A stretch of DNA of 64,000 bases from Margaritispora aquatica (GCA_007644065.1 VJWN01000015.1:1092855-1156854), one strand, 5' to 3'; positions 12,677 through 23,954 are shown, counted from the first letter of the stretch. Notes: generated from the letters alone by a model not told the origin. Translations and numbers: made by a program.

Positions 12677-14013
12677 ATGGCTATCAGGATCTCACGTATA
12701 CATGTATTAAATGCCCTGCTCAAACCAATTTTACCTAGAGACGGCTCGGCTAGATGGGACCCACATTTACATCCCGACGTCACCACCCCGCAGTATCATT
12801 CCTCGCGAAGTCTTCAAACTGCGTCCAAAACAATCAAAAATTCTGAGGAGTTGAACGACTGGAAGAATACGAAGATGCTCGAGAAACTCAATCCATTCGC
12901 TTCGGCCGGCGTAACAAGCGAGATCTCAGATTTGAGAGTCTATCCAATTAAATCATGTCGCGGCTTATCACTCCAAAAATCGTTCCTTACAAGAAGGGGG
13001 TTGGATCTAGACAGAAGATGGATGTTTGTGGATGCTGAGACAAACAAGTACGCCGCGATTCATACAGTGCCGCTCGTTCATGTTGCCAATAGCTGATAGT
13101 TTCGTTTGGTAGGTTCATCACCATACGCGACATCTCGGAGATGACACTTATAGATACTGCGTTTGCCTCCACATCCGACACCTCGTCATCGAACTCTTCG
13201 CTAAGCTCGCCTCATGGTGGTCAAGATTCAGAGCAGCTAGTGATATCCATTCGAGGGACAGACAAAAAGGTTCTCGTCCCAACCCGCCCAACACAGTCAT
13301 GGCTGGATGAAAATACGGAACTTATCACCGTAAATATTTGGGAGAGCAAAACAGATGGCTATGCATACAAAGACGAAATCAACGATGTCTTCACCCAATT
13401 CTTTGGCAAAACTGTCAAATTGGTCTACAAAGGACCAACGCCAAGAATATTGCGGGGTAATGGAGCTCCAGAAGTGCTGGGAAGAGAAGAAAGCACCAAT
13501 TTTCCAGATGTGCTTCCCTTGCAAATAGCGAACGAAGCGAGTATAATTGAACTGAACTCCAGGCTCAGAAAGAAAGGACACGAGGAGATTAGTATAGAGA
13601 GGTTCCGGCCAAACATCATCATTCGCGGATCAGAGAAAAAAGATACAACAGACGCAGCACCCAGCGCATGGAGCGAGGACGGTTGGAAAATAGTACGAAT
13701 CACGGATACCAAACAGAAGCCCACGTTGGGTTTTGCAGGATTAATAGGAGGGGGGCAAGATAGCTTGACTATTGATATCCAAGCTCGATGTGCGAGGTGC
13801 CAGGTGCCCAATGTGAATCCAGAGACGGCCGAGAAAGATAAAAATGAGCCTTGGGATACCCTGGTCACATATAGGAGGGTAGATGAAGGGATGAAATGGA
13901 AGCCGTGTTTTGGTATGCTTGCATGTCCAAGAGAAGAAGGACCGATTGCTGTAGGGATGAAATTCGAGGTTCTGGAGACAACAAAGGACCATATTTATAT
14001 CAAGGGTTTTTAA
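12677..14013 (+). CDS. MOSC-domain protein (mARC-like molybdenum cofactor protein)
   Basis: Member of the MOSC_N/MOSC superfamily that binds sulfurated molybdenum cofactor, related to mitochondrial amidoxime-reducing component. Exons 12677-13047 and 13113-14013 (65-nt intron) give 423 residues. After an N-terminal region of ~80 residues that could be a targeting or anchor segment, the MOSC_N barrel starts at SEISDLRVYPIKSCRGLSL, with LDLDRRWMFVDAETNK spanning the splice. The MOSC core includes ERFRPNIIIRG, and the conserved cysteine stretch CARCQVPNVNPETAEKD, where one cysteine is the expected cofactor ligand. The end, YIKGF, is typical of a complete protein. Substrate is unknown for fungal members; nitrogen-hydroxylated compounds are plausible by family. 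Confidence 0.9.
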
Positions 14014-14762
14014 ATCTTCAGTCGTCAGAGCTCAAAGTCTCATCGTTGACCTCGAGAAAAGAGCGTCCTATTGCCACTATTTCAGCCTTGCGTGCTCGGA
14101 TTTTCGTCTGCATCATTTGAAATTAACTATCACTTGTAGTAGTTTATCACTGATATGTACTTTGTTCAAGCAGTTTCAGCTTCCAGCTCTACGCTCAAGT
14201 AGCAGGAACACGTGAGACCTGCCAACCAGTCATGGTCAAGACTAGTCCAATTTGCAGTCGTCAAAACTTAGCTTTGTAGTGGGAGGAGGAGGAGAATGCC
14301 CTGATATACTTAGAGTCAAAGTCATGACTTTCATGATTGTCGTTCCTTCTTGAAGCCAACCTACTCTCTCATTGTGTGAGATATGTGACAGATCAACAAC
14401 ATATGTTCATAACGAATGTAATCTTACTCACGTGCTACTGTACCACAAAATCCTTCACTTGCTAACTTATGACTAATATGGCAAGCAATTGGTGGGGCAT
14501 TTGAAGCGAAAGCTAATTGACTACCCAGTAAAGTTTCTTGCAGTAGCAGCAAAGTCAGTTTAGCTTGGCAATTCTATGCCGTGAACCATATCCGACCTGT
14601 CGGGATGAGGGGGGTCTCGGGCGCGAGGCGTTGCGGGGAAATCTCCTAATTATGTCTCAAATATCGAAACGAGAAGTATAAGATGTTTGAATGGAAAAGT
14701 CTTTATAAACAACATACTTGACATCTCCCATCAACTTTACCCAGTTACACACTTATTTCAAA
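14014..14762 (+). promoter_or_regulatory. Promoter region of the aldehyde dehydrogenase
   Basis: No gene is seen. A TATA-like TATAAG at 14678-14683 lies 80 nt before the start codon. Two CACGTG boxes (14209-14214 and 14429-14434) are possible bHLH-factor sites. Confidence 0.4.
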
Positions 14763-16272
14763 ATGCTTACGATTCCTCTCCAGATCAATGGCAAAGATGT
14801 CACAACCTCAAAAATAATCGAAGTGACCCAACCCTCCACTGGAAAAGTAATTCATCACGCATCTTCAGCTTCGGTATCTGACGCAATCGCAGCAGTTGAA
14901 GCTGCTTCAGCTGCATCCGAGTCCTGGGCAGCAGTTCCCGCAAACCAAAAGCGAGACATCTTCCTGCGTGCCGCTGTCGCCCTCGAAAAACGACTCGAGG
15001 AGGTCGCAAAGTGGCAGCAAGATGAGGCTGCTGCGAATGAATTCTATGCACTTGGATTTGATGCCAACAATGCCTTGAGTCAGCTGCGAGATGTAGCTGG
15101 CAAGATTTCAGGTATCGTTGGGACGGTACCCCAATTGAGTGACCCACAGCGAAGTGCTATGGTTTTGAAAGAACCATTCGGTGTTATCCTAGCCATTGCT
15201 CCTTGGTATGTGCATCGATACAACCATTCTCTTCAGGGAATCTGACTCAATTTAAAGGAATGCGACTTTCACTCTTGGTTTCCGCTCTGTGACTTATGCT
15301 ATTGCAGCTGGCAACACTGCTGTACTGAAAGCTCCCGAGTTTGCTCCGAGATCATTTAGCATTATCGGCACTGTGTTTAAAGAGGCTGGGCTCCCAGATG
15401 GCGTTCTGAACATCATTCAAGCAAGCCCTGAAGACGCCTCTGCTGTAACAACAGCAATCATTCAACATCCTGCAGTCCGAAAGATCAACTTCACAGGTAG
15501 CACCTCGATCGGCCGTGTGATTGCAAAACTCGCAGCCGAGAACCTCAAACCGGTTCTTCTGGAGCTTGGTGGCAAAGCTCCTGCCATTGTGCTCTCGGAT
15601 GCAAATCTTCAGCTCGCTGCTGGAGCTTGTGCCATGGGAGCATTCCTGCATTCGGGCCAAATTTGCATGAGCACAGAGAGAGTGATTGTTGAAAAGAGCA
15701 TCGCCGACAAGTTTGCGGAAGAGTTGAAAGGTGCCATTCAGAACTTCTTCCCGGCTTCAGGGGAGGCTCTGGTACTAGTCTCACCCGCTGGTGTTAAAAA
15801 GAACAAAGCTCTGGTTAAGGACGCTGCTTCTAAGGGTGCCAACGTTATTTTCGGAGACGTCAACGCTGAAGAGCCTCAAGCCGAGCGCATGCGACCTGTT
15901 GTTCTCAAAGGTATCACTAAGGACATGGATCTATTCTATACAGAATCATTTGGACCTACCGTGGGCCTCTTCGAAGTCGACAATGAAGAGGAAGCAATCA
16001 AGCTTGCGAACGATACTGAGTACGGCTTAGCTGCGTCAGTGTTCACCAGTGATTTGGCTCGCGGTCTGAGAATTGCGAAAAGAATCCAGACTGGCGCCGT
16101 GCACATCAATGCCATGAGTGTTCACGATGAAGCTGCGTTGCCTCATGGTGGATGGAAAGCCAGTGGGTGGGGAAGATTCGGTGCTCCTGGTTTGGATGAG
16201 TGGTTGCAGACGAAGACCATCACTTATCAGAATGGAAATCCCACTTCGACAGCGGCTGCTGCTGCGAGTTGA
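14763..16272 (+). CDS. NAD(P)-dependent aldehyde dehydrogenase, salicylaldehyde/vanillin dehydrogenase type
   Basis: Oxidises an aldehyde, probably aromatic, to the acid. Exons 14763-15205 and 15258-16272 with a 52-nt intron; 485 residues, normal for ALDHs. The ATG at 14763 gives MLTIPLQINGKDV; only TTG lies upstream. Landmarks: PFGVILAIAPWNATFTLGFR (substrate/cofactor groove, split by the intron at W148), KINFTGSTSIGR (Rossmann turn), E250 in LLELGGKAPAIV and the catalytic C284 in HSGQICMSTERV, correctly spaced by 34 residues. ESFGPTVGLF and the C-terminal AALPHGGWKASGWGRFGAPGL fit the salicylaldehyde dehydrogenase branch rather than betaine-aldehyde or succinate-semialdehyde enzymes. Substrate assignment is inference. 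Soluble, no targeting signal seen. Confidence 0.92.
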
Positions 16273-17271
16273 ACCCTCTCCTGGAGTTTATATGGGCCTA
16301 CTTAGGTCGAAACAGTGTTGATTATTTGTTCTCGTTGTTTTAGGTCAGACAACCAAAATGAAAATATGAAGCAGCATCTCAACTAAGCAAGGCTCATTAT
16401 ACAAGTATATTTTATGAATGACATCTATGTGATCTAACGATTCACTTGTATCTTACAGTTTATTAGTGCTTTTTAATAACCACGTCAACTTTCTATTACC
16501 CTTACTTACCTTAAGGTACCAAGAAACAATCCCTTAAACACGTGACTTTTGACAAGCGGCTTGTTGGAGTTCATTGATATGCTGGATGCCCTAATAGCAT
16601 TCCTCACTCAAGAATTCCTGACATATATCGGCGAAGGGAGCTGCTCCATGAGATTTTCCTCCGGAAATGAATTCTAGTCCCATGACACTACGTACCTACA
16701 GGTACCTAGGCAGTTTGTATCCTTGGTAGAGTCACAAATCTTGCTTACATTAGTCTTCACTCTTTAGTTTCAAGAAGATCCACCACTTACTTATCAGATC
16801 AAGAACCAAATCCACCCCCGACCTCCAGGCATCTGATCTGATAAGATTATTATTCCTCCCATCCCAGCATATTAGGTTATCAGATCCGCTGATGGCGTGG
16901 CTCCACATGCATGCGAGTCAAGCAAACCCGCCAAAAATGGGGACAATCACAAACATCCCGACATCTGATTCGCAATAGCTTTCCCCAACCCTTGTAGAGG
17001 ATCTCGGTCCCGCGACGTTCTCATGAGGTATTTTCAGGATGGACAAAGCACCTGTGGGAAATTTTCGGCCCCTGATTGGGAAAAGACGGAACGAAATACG
17101 AGGGGCAGGCAGATCGATAGCTTGATAGGCAGTAGTCAGGATAGGCAGGATAGCTTGCTAAACTATAGTGGGTACATTTAAGCTATCATTTTACTATTTG
17201 GATTTTGTTCCTCTTTTATTCTCTGCTTTCCGCATCTCTTGTACAATATCATTTCTGTCTTTATCGATACA
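16273..17271. promoter_or_regulatory. Intergenic/upstream region of the AIF-like gene
   Basis: No gene is supported. Contains a CACGTGAC site at 16539-16546, and two GGTACC sites separated by about 180 bp (near 16516 and 16701). The direct repeats GATAGCTTGATAGGCAG/GATAGGCAGGATAGCTTG around 17110-17155 are short and imperfect. Confidence 0.35.
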
Positions 17272-18756
17272 ATGGGAAACCTAATGTCACGTCTTCTACC
17301 TCGTTTCTTCTCCATCTTCAGTCCTAGATTAGGTATGCCTTCAGCACAATCCGTTGCGGCTCCGACAAGAATTCTTGTCCTTGGTGGCTCATATGGAGGT
17401 CTCGCTGCAGCTTTAAATCTTCATGATCTGTGTGCTGGTGGGCCAGCTCGAGCCACGCTGAAGGACCCCGCGATGCCACCACCTGGCCCACGGATACCAG
17501 TTGAAATCACTATTGTTGATGAGCGAGATGGGTATTGTGAGTCTCTTACTACTGTTCAAGGGATTACAGCTCACACATGAATCTAGATCATCTCATTGGT
17601 TCACCACTTGCTTTTGCATCTGAGGCATATGCTAAGAAAGCTTGGGTGAAATTTAACGAAATTGCGACGTTGAGAGCAAAGAATATTCACATGATCCAAG
17701 GAAGTGCGACGAATGTAGACTGTGACAGAAAGGTGGCAACAATAAAGCATGGTGTATCCGGAGAGGAGATCCGAGAATCCTATGATTATCTAGTAGTTGC
17801 GACAGGGTTGCGAAGAGCATTCCCAGCAGTGCCACAGAGCTTGACAAGAAAGTCGTATCTTTACGAAACAGAGGCACATCTCCAAAAAGTCAAAAATGCT
17901 AAGGAGGGTGTGGTTGTTATTGGTGGAGGTATGCTGGACAACTCATTTCTACTGATTGTGCTAACCATTATCAGGTGCTGTTGGCATCGAAATGGCTGCT
18001 GAGCTCAAAATGGTGGAACCCTCGAAGAAAATCACTTTGATCCAGTCTCGAGACAAACTTCTTTCGTCAGAGCCACTTCCAGATGAGTTCAAAGACAGGA
18101 CTGCTACAGTACTTCGGGAATATGGCGTCGATGTCATTCTTGGTCACCGAGTTTTAAAGCAAGAGAAAGTGGAACTTGGTGATGGGAGCACTCACTTCAA
18201 GCTCACCATGTCGGATGGATCAGAAATTATAACGGGCCATGTCATATGGGCAATATCTCATAGTGCACCGACAACTACTTTCCTCCCGGAAAAAACACTA
18301 GATGGGGATGGCTATGTGAGGATGAACTCAAGGTATGTTTCTCAACATTATCCATCACGCTGTCCGCCACATTTCGGACATGCTGACCACTATAGACTCA
18401 ATTTCCTTGACACAGTTCCATCTTCAAATCACCATTTTGTCGTTGGCGATGCTGCTGCTTGGTCAGGCATCAGGCGCTGCGGAGGAGCTATGCACATGGG
18501 ACATTTTGCAGGATCGAATATCTACGAGCAACTCCGAGTGAAGGCAGATCCTTCTCATAAGCCAGAATGGAAAGAACTAAGTGAGTTCCAACCTATGATC
18601 GCACTTGCGGTGGGGAAGCAAGCAGTTATGTATAGCCCTGACAGCGGGACGAAGTGGGGTGAGGACGAGATGAAGATGATGTTTGGTGATGATCTCGGCT
18701 GGACTATTTGCTGGAATTATTTAGGATTGGGTAATGAGAGGGGAAAAGAGTTATGA
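17272..18756 (+). CDS. AIF/FSP1 (AMID)-like FAD-dependent oxidoreductase
   Basis: Pyridine-nucleotide-disulfide-type oxidoreductase of the AIFM2/AMID group. Four exons: 17272-17536, 17587-17928, 17975-18332, 18396-18756 (introns 50, 46 and 63 nt); 441 residues. FAD-binding ILVLGGSYGGLAAAL is near residue 40, the NAD(P)H-binding VVIGGGAVGIEMAAEL spans intron 2, and the second FAD contact is HHFVVGDAAAW. The N-terminus, MGNLMS, fits the N-myristoylation pattern M-G-x-x-x-S, as in mammalian FSP1. The third intron is 63 nt and has no stop in frame, so unspliced RNA would add 21 residues; a GTATGT donor, CTGAC branch site and TATAG acceptor favour splicing. Function in this fungus (quinone or lipid-radical reduction) is inferred from the family. 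Confidence 0.9.
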
Positions 18757-19112
18757 TTGCGAGAATAATACTAATAAATTTCACTTCAAAGTTTGACAGG
18801 CTGGGCCAGGTCATTGCTGTAAAGGAAGCGTTCCCTTTTACTTGACTAAGCAATTGCTCATATCAAGGTACCAGCACATGTAAGTAGGTAGTAGAACTCA
18901 TATGATGTCCATAACCAAACCCCAGTCGACTTTGATGTCCAAAGGGTCGAATTCACGAACAAAGAAATGCGAAGGCATCGGCGAGCTCGTTCGATGAAGT
19001 CTTTGTTCTATTGGATGAAGCCACCAAACAAAGCCACAAACTTTAGGCACTTGATCACCTTGAATAATTTCTTGTGAGCAACTGATCTAGATTTGTCGAA
19101 CTTCACAGCAGA
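18757..19112. other. Short intergenic region
   Basis: The 356 bp between two tandem genes show no further gene or recognised motif. Confidence 0.4.
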
Positions 19113-21349
19113 ATGGCATCTATCCCTGTGCCTCTCGACTACGAGTTCAGGCATGGCATGCACGATCCCATCTCTAAGAAATATCACTATCAACGAGAGG
19201 AGTGTACCTACGAGGAGATATCACATTACCAGTCTCATGTAGCCTATCAAAATACAAATTTATGGAACTTCGACATCGACCTGCTGGAGACGAGTGGTTG
19301 CTTCAGCAAATCCCCTATTCTACCTTTCGATTTGGAATTTATGCACCCTATCTTTGGCGTCAATAATTGGCTACCGATGGCTGAGTGTGAAGATATTGGA
19401 TCGGGTATACCAGGTAAATGGGATGTTTACACTCATCATAAAGTGAAAGATGTGGTTTTGCCGATTCTGCACTTGGCCAGTAACCTGCTCCTGGCTACAG
19501 TATTGAGCCCCTGGTAAGCTTTCCTGCTATACATCTGCGATATAAATATTAACAACATTCTGTAGGTATGACGCACTTCTTTTCGGTCCCAGAACTGTAA
19601 TAGACCCCACGACCTTCCAAGATGACTGCCCTTCTACCGATGGATTCTACAGCATCTCAAGCATCGCGAGACGGGACCCTCTTCTTGTTGCGAAAGATGG
19701 AGGTAGAAGGGCGGCGTATTGTGCTCGTTTCGGATATTTTGTTCAGTTTGACATTCGTGCAGATGTTGGAAGTATTCCAGGCACTGAAAGACATGTCAAG
19801 GGTTCATATCAAGGTTTTGGAAGAGTAATTACAGCAAGTGACGGCACCAAGAGCTATGCTCCTAAAGGGCTGATTCTCATAGCAGCAAAAACTCTACTAC
19901 CGTTCTTCAAAAGTAATATGTCACCCTCTGAAATTTTGGTTCAGCGATGGTTAGTTGCAAAAACGGTATGCTGCTAAATTCTTGTAGAAGAAAGCAAGAT
20001 GACACTAACTTGGTGAGCAGATAGTACACGAGCTTATGGTAATCAGATTTTCATGATCAAGTGGTAGCTATTCATACTAACTCAATCAGCACTCACATTC
20101 TCATAATTCAATGGCCATTAAAGATCCACCACGGAGGAATGAGGCGGCAGAGCCGGCAAGTCTTTCGGACGATCCACCAAATAGCGGTTTTCCGCTAAGT
20201 CAATTTTTACTTAGTATTTCGAAACGGAAGAAATCTCAGAGATTGGACGTTCTTGGGAGAACTTTGTAAGTGAGCAGATTCTACCACGACTTAGAGATAA
20301 ATCTAAAAATACGAGATTTTCGCTGGCGAAATGGAAAGCATGCACAGTCGGCAACCAGCAGACTTACACCTACCCCATCTGGGCGGACTCTGGCGTACCT
20401 ATCCAAGCTTCAGTCGCTTTAGCGATGGCAAATACAAGAGTAGTAGTGGAACAAGATACCGTACCCCCGAGAAATTTCAAGACGGATCCTGGTTCGACGC
20501 CTTCCCTGTTCCTATCATCTACTTCGAGGACAGCACACAAAAGGAGTTCTGGAACGTATCTATGATCAAATACGGCCTTCAAGTGCTGGTTCCGCCGCAT
20601 TTACTTGGCATGAGAGTGACGAAAAGTGGTCAGAAATACAAGTATAATTATATGAGAGGAGGGCAGGACTTCATGCGATATATTGATACGAACAACAACA
20701 CCCGTTCAACTACTATTTCGATGGGCAAAACTGCGGCGATTACATTCATGGAGAAACAAGCTCATCGTCTACATGTCGAGATTCTGAACTCTGCTTTGAG
20801 AAGGAATGCTCAGAAGAAGCGTGCAGATGACGTTCCTAATCCCGATAGGTTGTTGCTGCTCCAAAAAGCTGTCGATACAAGCGACCTGGACACGCAGTAC
20901 GTATTTTTGACGGAGGCTAAGAGTAAGTCATATAAACGATTTCATGTCGCCTTATCAGGCGATTCTCTAGAAGTGGACCACTCCTTCATTCCAAACATAC
21001 AGCTCTACATCCTGTCTCTAGCTTCAAGCCACACACTCTCTCAAATACTTGAATAAATGGGCTAACTTGAATTCGCTTGTTCTTAGATGCTGTGGCAAAC
21101 AAAAACGTGAATCAAGCGGGACAGATTTCAGCAATCTTGGCGTCTTCCTCGACAATAGAGATCAAGTTTGAAGCATTCCTTCTTGCCACAGATCTGAAAA
21201 GCCAGTTCTCTAAAGTAGATCGAATTGCTTCGGCTCAATATGCTATTGCTGTGGCTCAGAATCTAGTAGACCAAGGAACACACGATTATTCTTGGAATAT
21301 GGCCCTTGATGCCGCAAAATTGAAGTTGGCTGAAATACAGGCGGGGTGA
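19113..21349 (+). CDS. Uncharacterised fungal protein with HExxH motif (putative zincin-type)
   Basis: I do not recognise a named family. Seven exons make 601 residues: 19113-19513, 19566-19965, 20021-20038, 20090-20155, 20215-20265, 20316-20922, 21087-21349. The only consistent splicing joins IVHELM, a six-codon micro-exon, to HSHSHN, creating H270-E-L-M-H274, a zinc-metallopeptidase-type HExxH motif interrupted by an intron. About 20 residues on, NEAAEPYFETEEISEIGRSWENF offers glutamates (E294, E298-E304) that could be the third ligand. The intron 20156-20214 is GC-AG (GCAAGT donor) and is needed to keep frame between EAAEP and YFETEE. No signal peptide or membrane segment is seen. Catalysis is unproven: the fold may be zincin-like and active or a degenerate member. 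Exon borders other than the last intron (164 nt) are well fixed by frame. Confidence 0.75.
20156..20214 (+). other. GC-AG intron
   Basis: The donor is GCAAGT, the branch-like GCTAAG is followed by a T-rich tract and TTAG. With this intron the phase is 0 on both sides and the protein reads continuously; the nearest GT donor (20160) gives the wrong phase. Confidence 0.65.
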
Positions 21350-22618
21350 GGGTGAGCATCATCAGACATGCTCGAGTGGCTGTTTATTGTTTATACAGTG
21401 ATATAAACTGTGGATGTCTTGCTGTGCAGCTGTATGAAAACAAACGCTGGAACTATCTACCTTATGTGATTGATGCCTCGGCTACTCTCCCAATTTCCCA
21501 ATGTGAGCTGACAAGGTGGGTAAAAATGAACACGTCAAACGCTTCTGACTGACTTGGACTGTGATTGAGATCTCAATTTCCAAACCGATTATTCGCTACT
21601 GATTCTCTTTAAGCTTGATGATTACACGTAACTCTCCCTTATCCTGTCAGATTGAAGCATGATTTTAGGTTCATTCACAGCTGATAGTTGTTGATACACG
21701 CCATTTGCTTGTGACCTTCCGGTGTATGCTAGTAGATTTGATCTTGCAAAATGTTGTCGGCCGTTAGTATTCCTCTAGACTCCTTAAGGTAAGACTCCTT
21801 CATGAGATGCCCGGATCACTCACCTCATAAACCCGTAATGGCCTTGGTCTTGGCACATAGGATCATTGTCCGTCCAACAGTTCACTTGTTAGCTCTTTAG
21901 TAATAATCTATTCTTGGATAGAAAGCTTTACCAAGACAATTTTGCTTGCTGCGGATGCTTACACCAAGAGAGGACAAGGTCATGCCACAGCCCCACCACT
22001 TCCTCGGCTCAGCCCCTGACGTGAACGTTAAGTCTTATGTCACGTGCAGCCAGCCCTATCACCTCACAGCCCCGTCGATCCTCCCGGTGGTGCCATACGT
22101 TCATCTGTTAGACCAGTCAAATGTTTGCTCTCGCTAAAGTTAATTATGGATCATGGAGGAAGAACGTGAAATCTCGTGACTGGTGTGGCTAATCTGATGA
22201 TAGCTACCTTACCTACTGTACCTCAGCAAATAAGCTGTGCCTCTTGGCATAATCTCACATCTCACGATCCTCACATGGTCTCACCTCAATCCGCCTTGTG
22301 GGAAGCGGAAGATTGTATCTTGTGGCGGTCATGGTCAGAATGCTAGGACTGAGATGTAAATTTGGAAGTATTGGTGAGCTGTGCCTTCGAATCTACACAA
22401 AATCACAAGATGTCATTTTCGTATAAGTAGAATGGATATTCCGCTCAGTTAGCATTCTCCATCACACATTCACATCTCAATATCAGTTCAGCATCTTTCC
22501 TAGGTCTTTTCCTTGCAGTCTCAACATTTCACTTATCTCATCTCATCAACACTACAATCACTTCACTTCACTTCAACAAACCTTATCAACCAACACCAAC
22601 ACCAACACCAAAATCAAA
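21350..22618 (+). promoter_or_regulatory. Upstream region of the small secreted protein gene
   Basis: No gene in the first kilobase; a GTCACGTG site is at 22039-22046. TATAAGTA (22422-22429) lies about 190 nt before the ATG. The leader after it is strongly C/A/T-biased, with CTCATCTCATC and a short tandem CCAACA run (about four units, 22586-22610). Confidence 0.5.
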
Positions 22619-23023
22619 ATGTATACCTCCAGCATCATCGCCGTCTTCGCCTCTGTCTTGGCACTCGCCTCTGCTGCTCCATCTCCAGCACGCACTCTCT
22701 CCGCGCGCACAGTTCCAGCAGTTGACGTCCTCGTTCAGTCATCTGCTCTGAACAACCCCAACCTCAATGCACACGCCATTCAAGTCATCCTCGGCGAAGT
22801 CAAGATCTGCCTTGGTGACAATGGCTTCCCACCTTGCCAACTCAGCAAGATGAGCATCTCCCCATGGGGCAACACCACCGATATCACAAAGGTCGAGTGC
22901 CAGGGCTTCTCGGACACCAAGGCGACCATCCCCATCACCGGTTGCTTTACCAGTGCCAATCCTGCTATTTTGTCGTATACTTCCACTGTTGCTGTCGGGT
23001 CGGTCATTTGCGAGTATATCTAG
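22619..23023 (+). CDS. Small secreted cysteine-containing protein (effector-like candidate)
   Basis: Single-exon, 134 residues. Residues 1-20 (MYTSSIIAVFASVLALASAA) form a clean signal peptide with an AxA cleavage region; a short propeptide-like PSPARTLSAR follows. The mature part has five cysteines (in KICL, PPCQ, VECQ, GCFT, VICEY), so one would be unpaired or two chains could link. No known domain was recognised; the length and secretion signal are typical of fungal small secreted proteins, some of which act as effectors or wall proteins. The strong-looking promoter (TATA box, pyrimidine/CAA-rich leader) and good codon bias toward C-ending codons suggest high expression. Function is not assigned. 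Confidence 0.8.
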   Translation: MYTSSIIAVFASVLALASAAPSPARTLSARTVPAVDVLVQSSALNNPNLNAHAIQVILGEVKICLGDNGFPPCQLSKMSISPWGNTTDITKVECQGFSDTKATIPITGCFTSANPAILSYTSTVAVGSVICEYI

Positions 23024-23495
23024 ATACTCATGGATGGAGGATCAATGGGAGATTAGGAGTCGGGTTTAGGAATATGGTTGTTTGGGTAAAGGCATGGATG
23101 GGATGGTTCGCATAGAACGGTGTTTGGTTGAATTTTCGGCATAGCGTTTACTGTTTGTCACTCCTTTGGTCTGGATAGAATCAACAAATCTCAAGAAGTT
23201 GAATTGGGCTTGCTGTTTTTTGATACAATTGATTTGTGACTTGTTCTCTCGGAGTTATGTGGCCTACTGAAGCGATCATGTAGAACGTGCACAGTGAAAT
23301 GATAGCAATCACTTGAAATTGCCGATTCTTGCGAAGAAAAAAACACATGCGTCAAAGGGATCCTGTGGAAGTTCAATTTAGGTACGTATGAATGTAAATT
23401 CATTTCTCATTTACAATAGGAAGTTCTCCTTCTATTGTCTGGTGAGTGTGCCAGGAGAATGAATTTTCTATTTGGTCGTTAGAGGAACGAATATA
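23024..23495. other. Intergenic region before the AT-rich element
   Basis: 3' flank of the small secreted protein gene. No reading frame of note. Confidence 0.4.
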
Positions 23496-23954
23496 CAGTG
23501 CCCGTTAATAGCTAATTAACGGTCGCTTATTTTACACCAAAAATAGCTAAAATATACCCTTTTAAAACTTATTTATTTTTATCTAAAAGTAAATTAAAAC
23601 TTTAGATTTTTAATTGATTAATTAATTCGATCTTAATAAATCTTTTAGTTTTTAGTTTTAAGTTTTAAATAAAAGGTATAATAGTTATTAAGGTCGAAAG
23701 GGAGGGGGGAAAAATACGATTTTCCCCGTAAAATCCGAAGGAAATTTAATTTTTTAACTTTATTACTCTACGGTATAACGATTTAGCTTTTTTATATTAT
23801 AACTAATTATAGAAAAGATTTTTATTATTTAATTAATTAAAATATACTATATAGAATTCTAATTTTCTATTATATAGGTAGTTTGATTTTATAGAGAAAA
23901 CGTTGAGTTTTAGTATAAAATAGGGTAAAAATAATTAGTAGTTGACTAGTACTG
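23496..23954. mobile_element. AT-rich TA-flanked inverted-repeat element (Fot1/pogo-like MITE or remnant)
   Basis: A 459-bp block, very rich in TpA, begins CAGTGCCCGTTAATAG and ends in ...CTATTAGT-like sequence finishing ACTG; the 3' end reverse-complemented reads CAGTACTAGTCAACTA. About 16 of the first 23 bases agree, with most of the differences being transitions. Both ends are flanked by TA (23494-23495, 23955-23956), the target of Tc1/mariner/pogo elements. No coding capacity remains. The strand bias toward T and A fits RIP decay. It could be a MITE or an internally deleted transposon. Confidence 0.55.
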
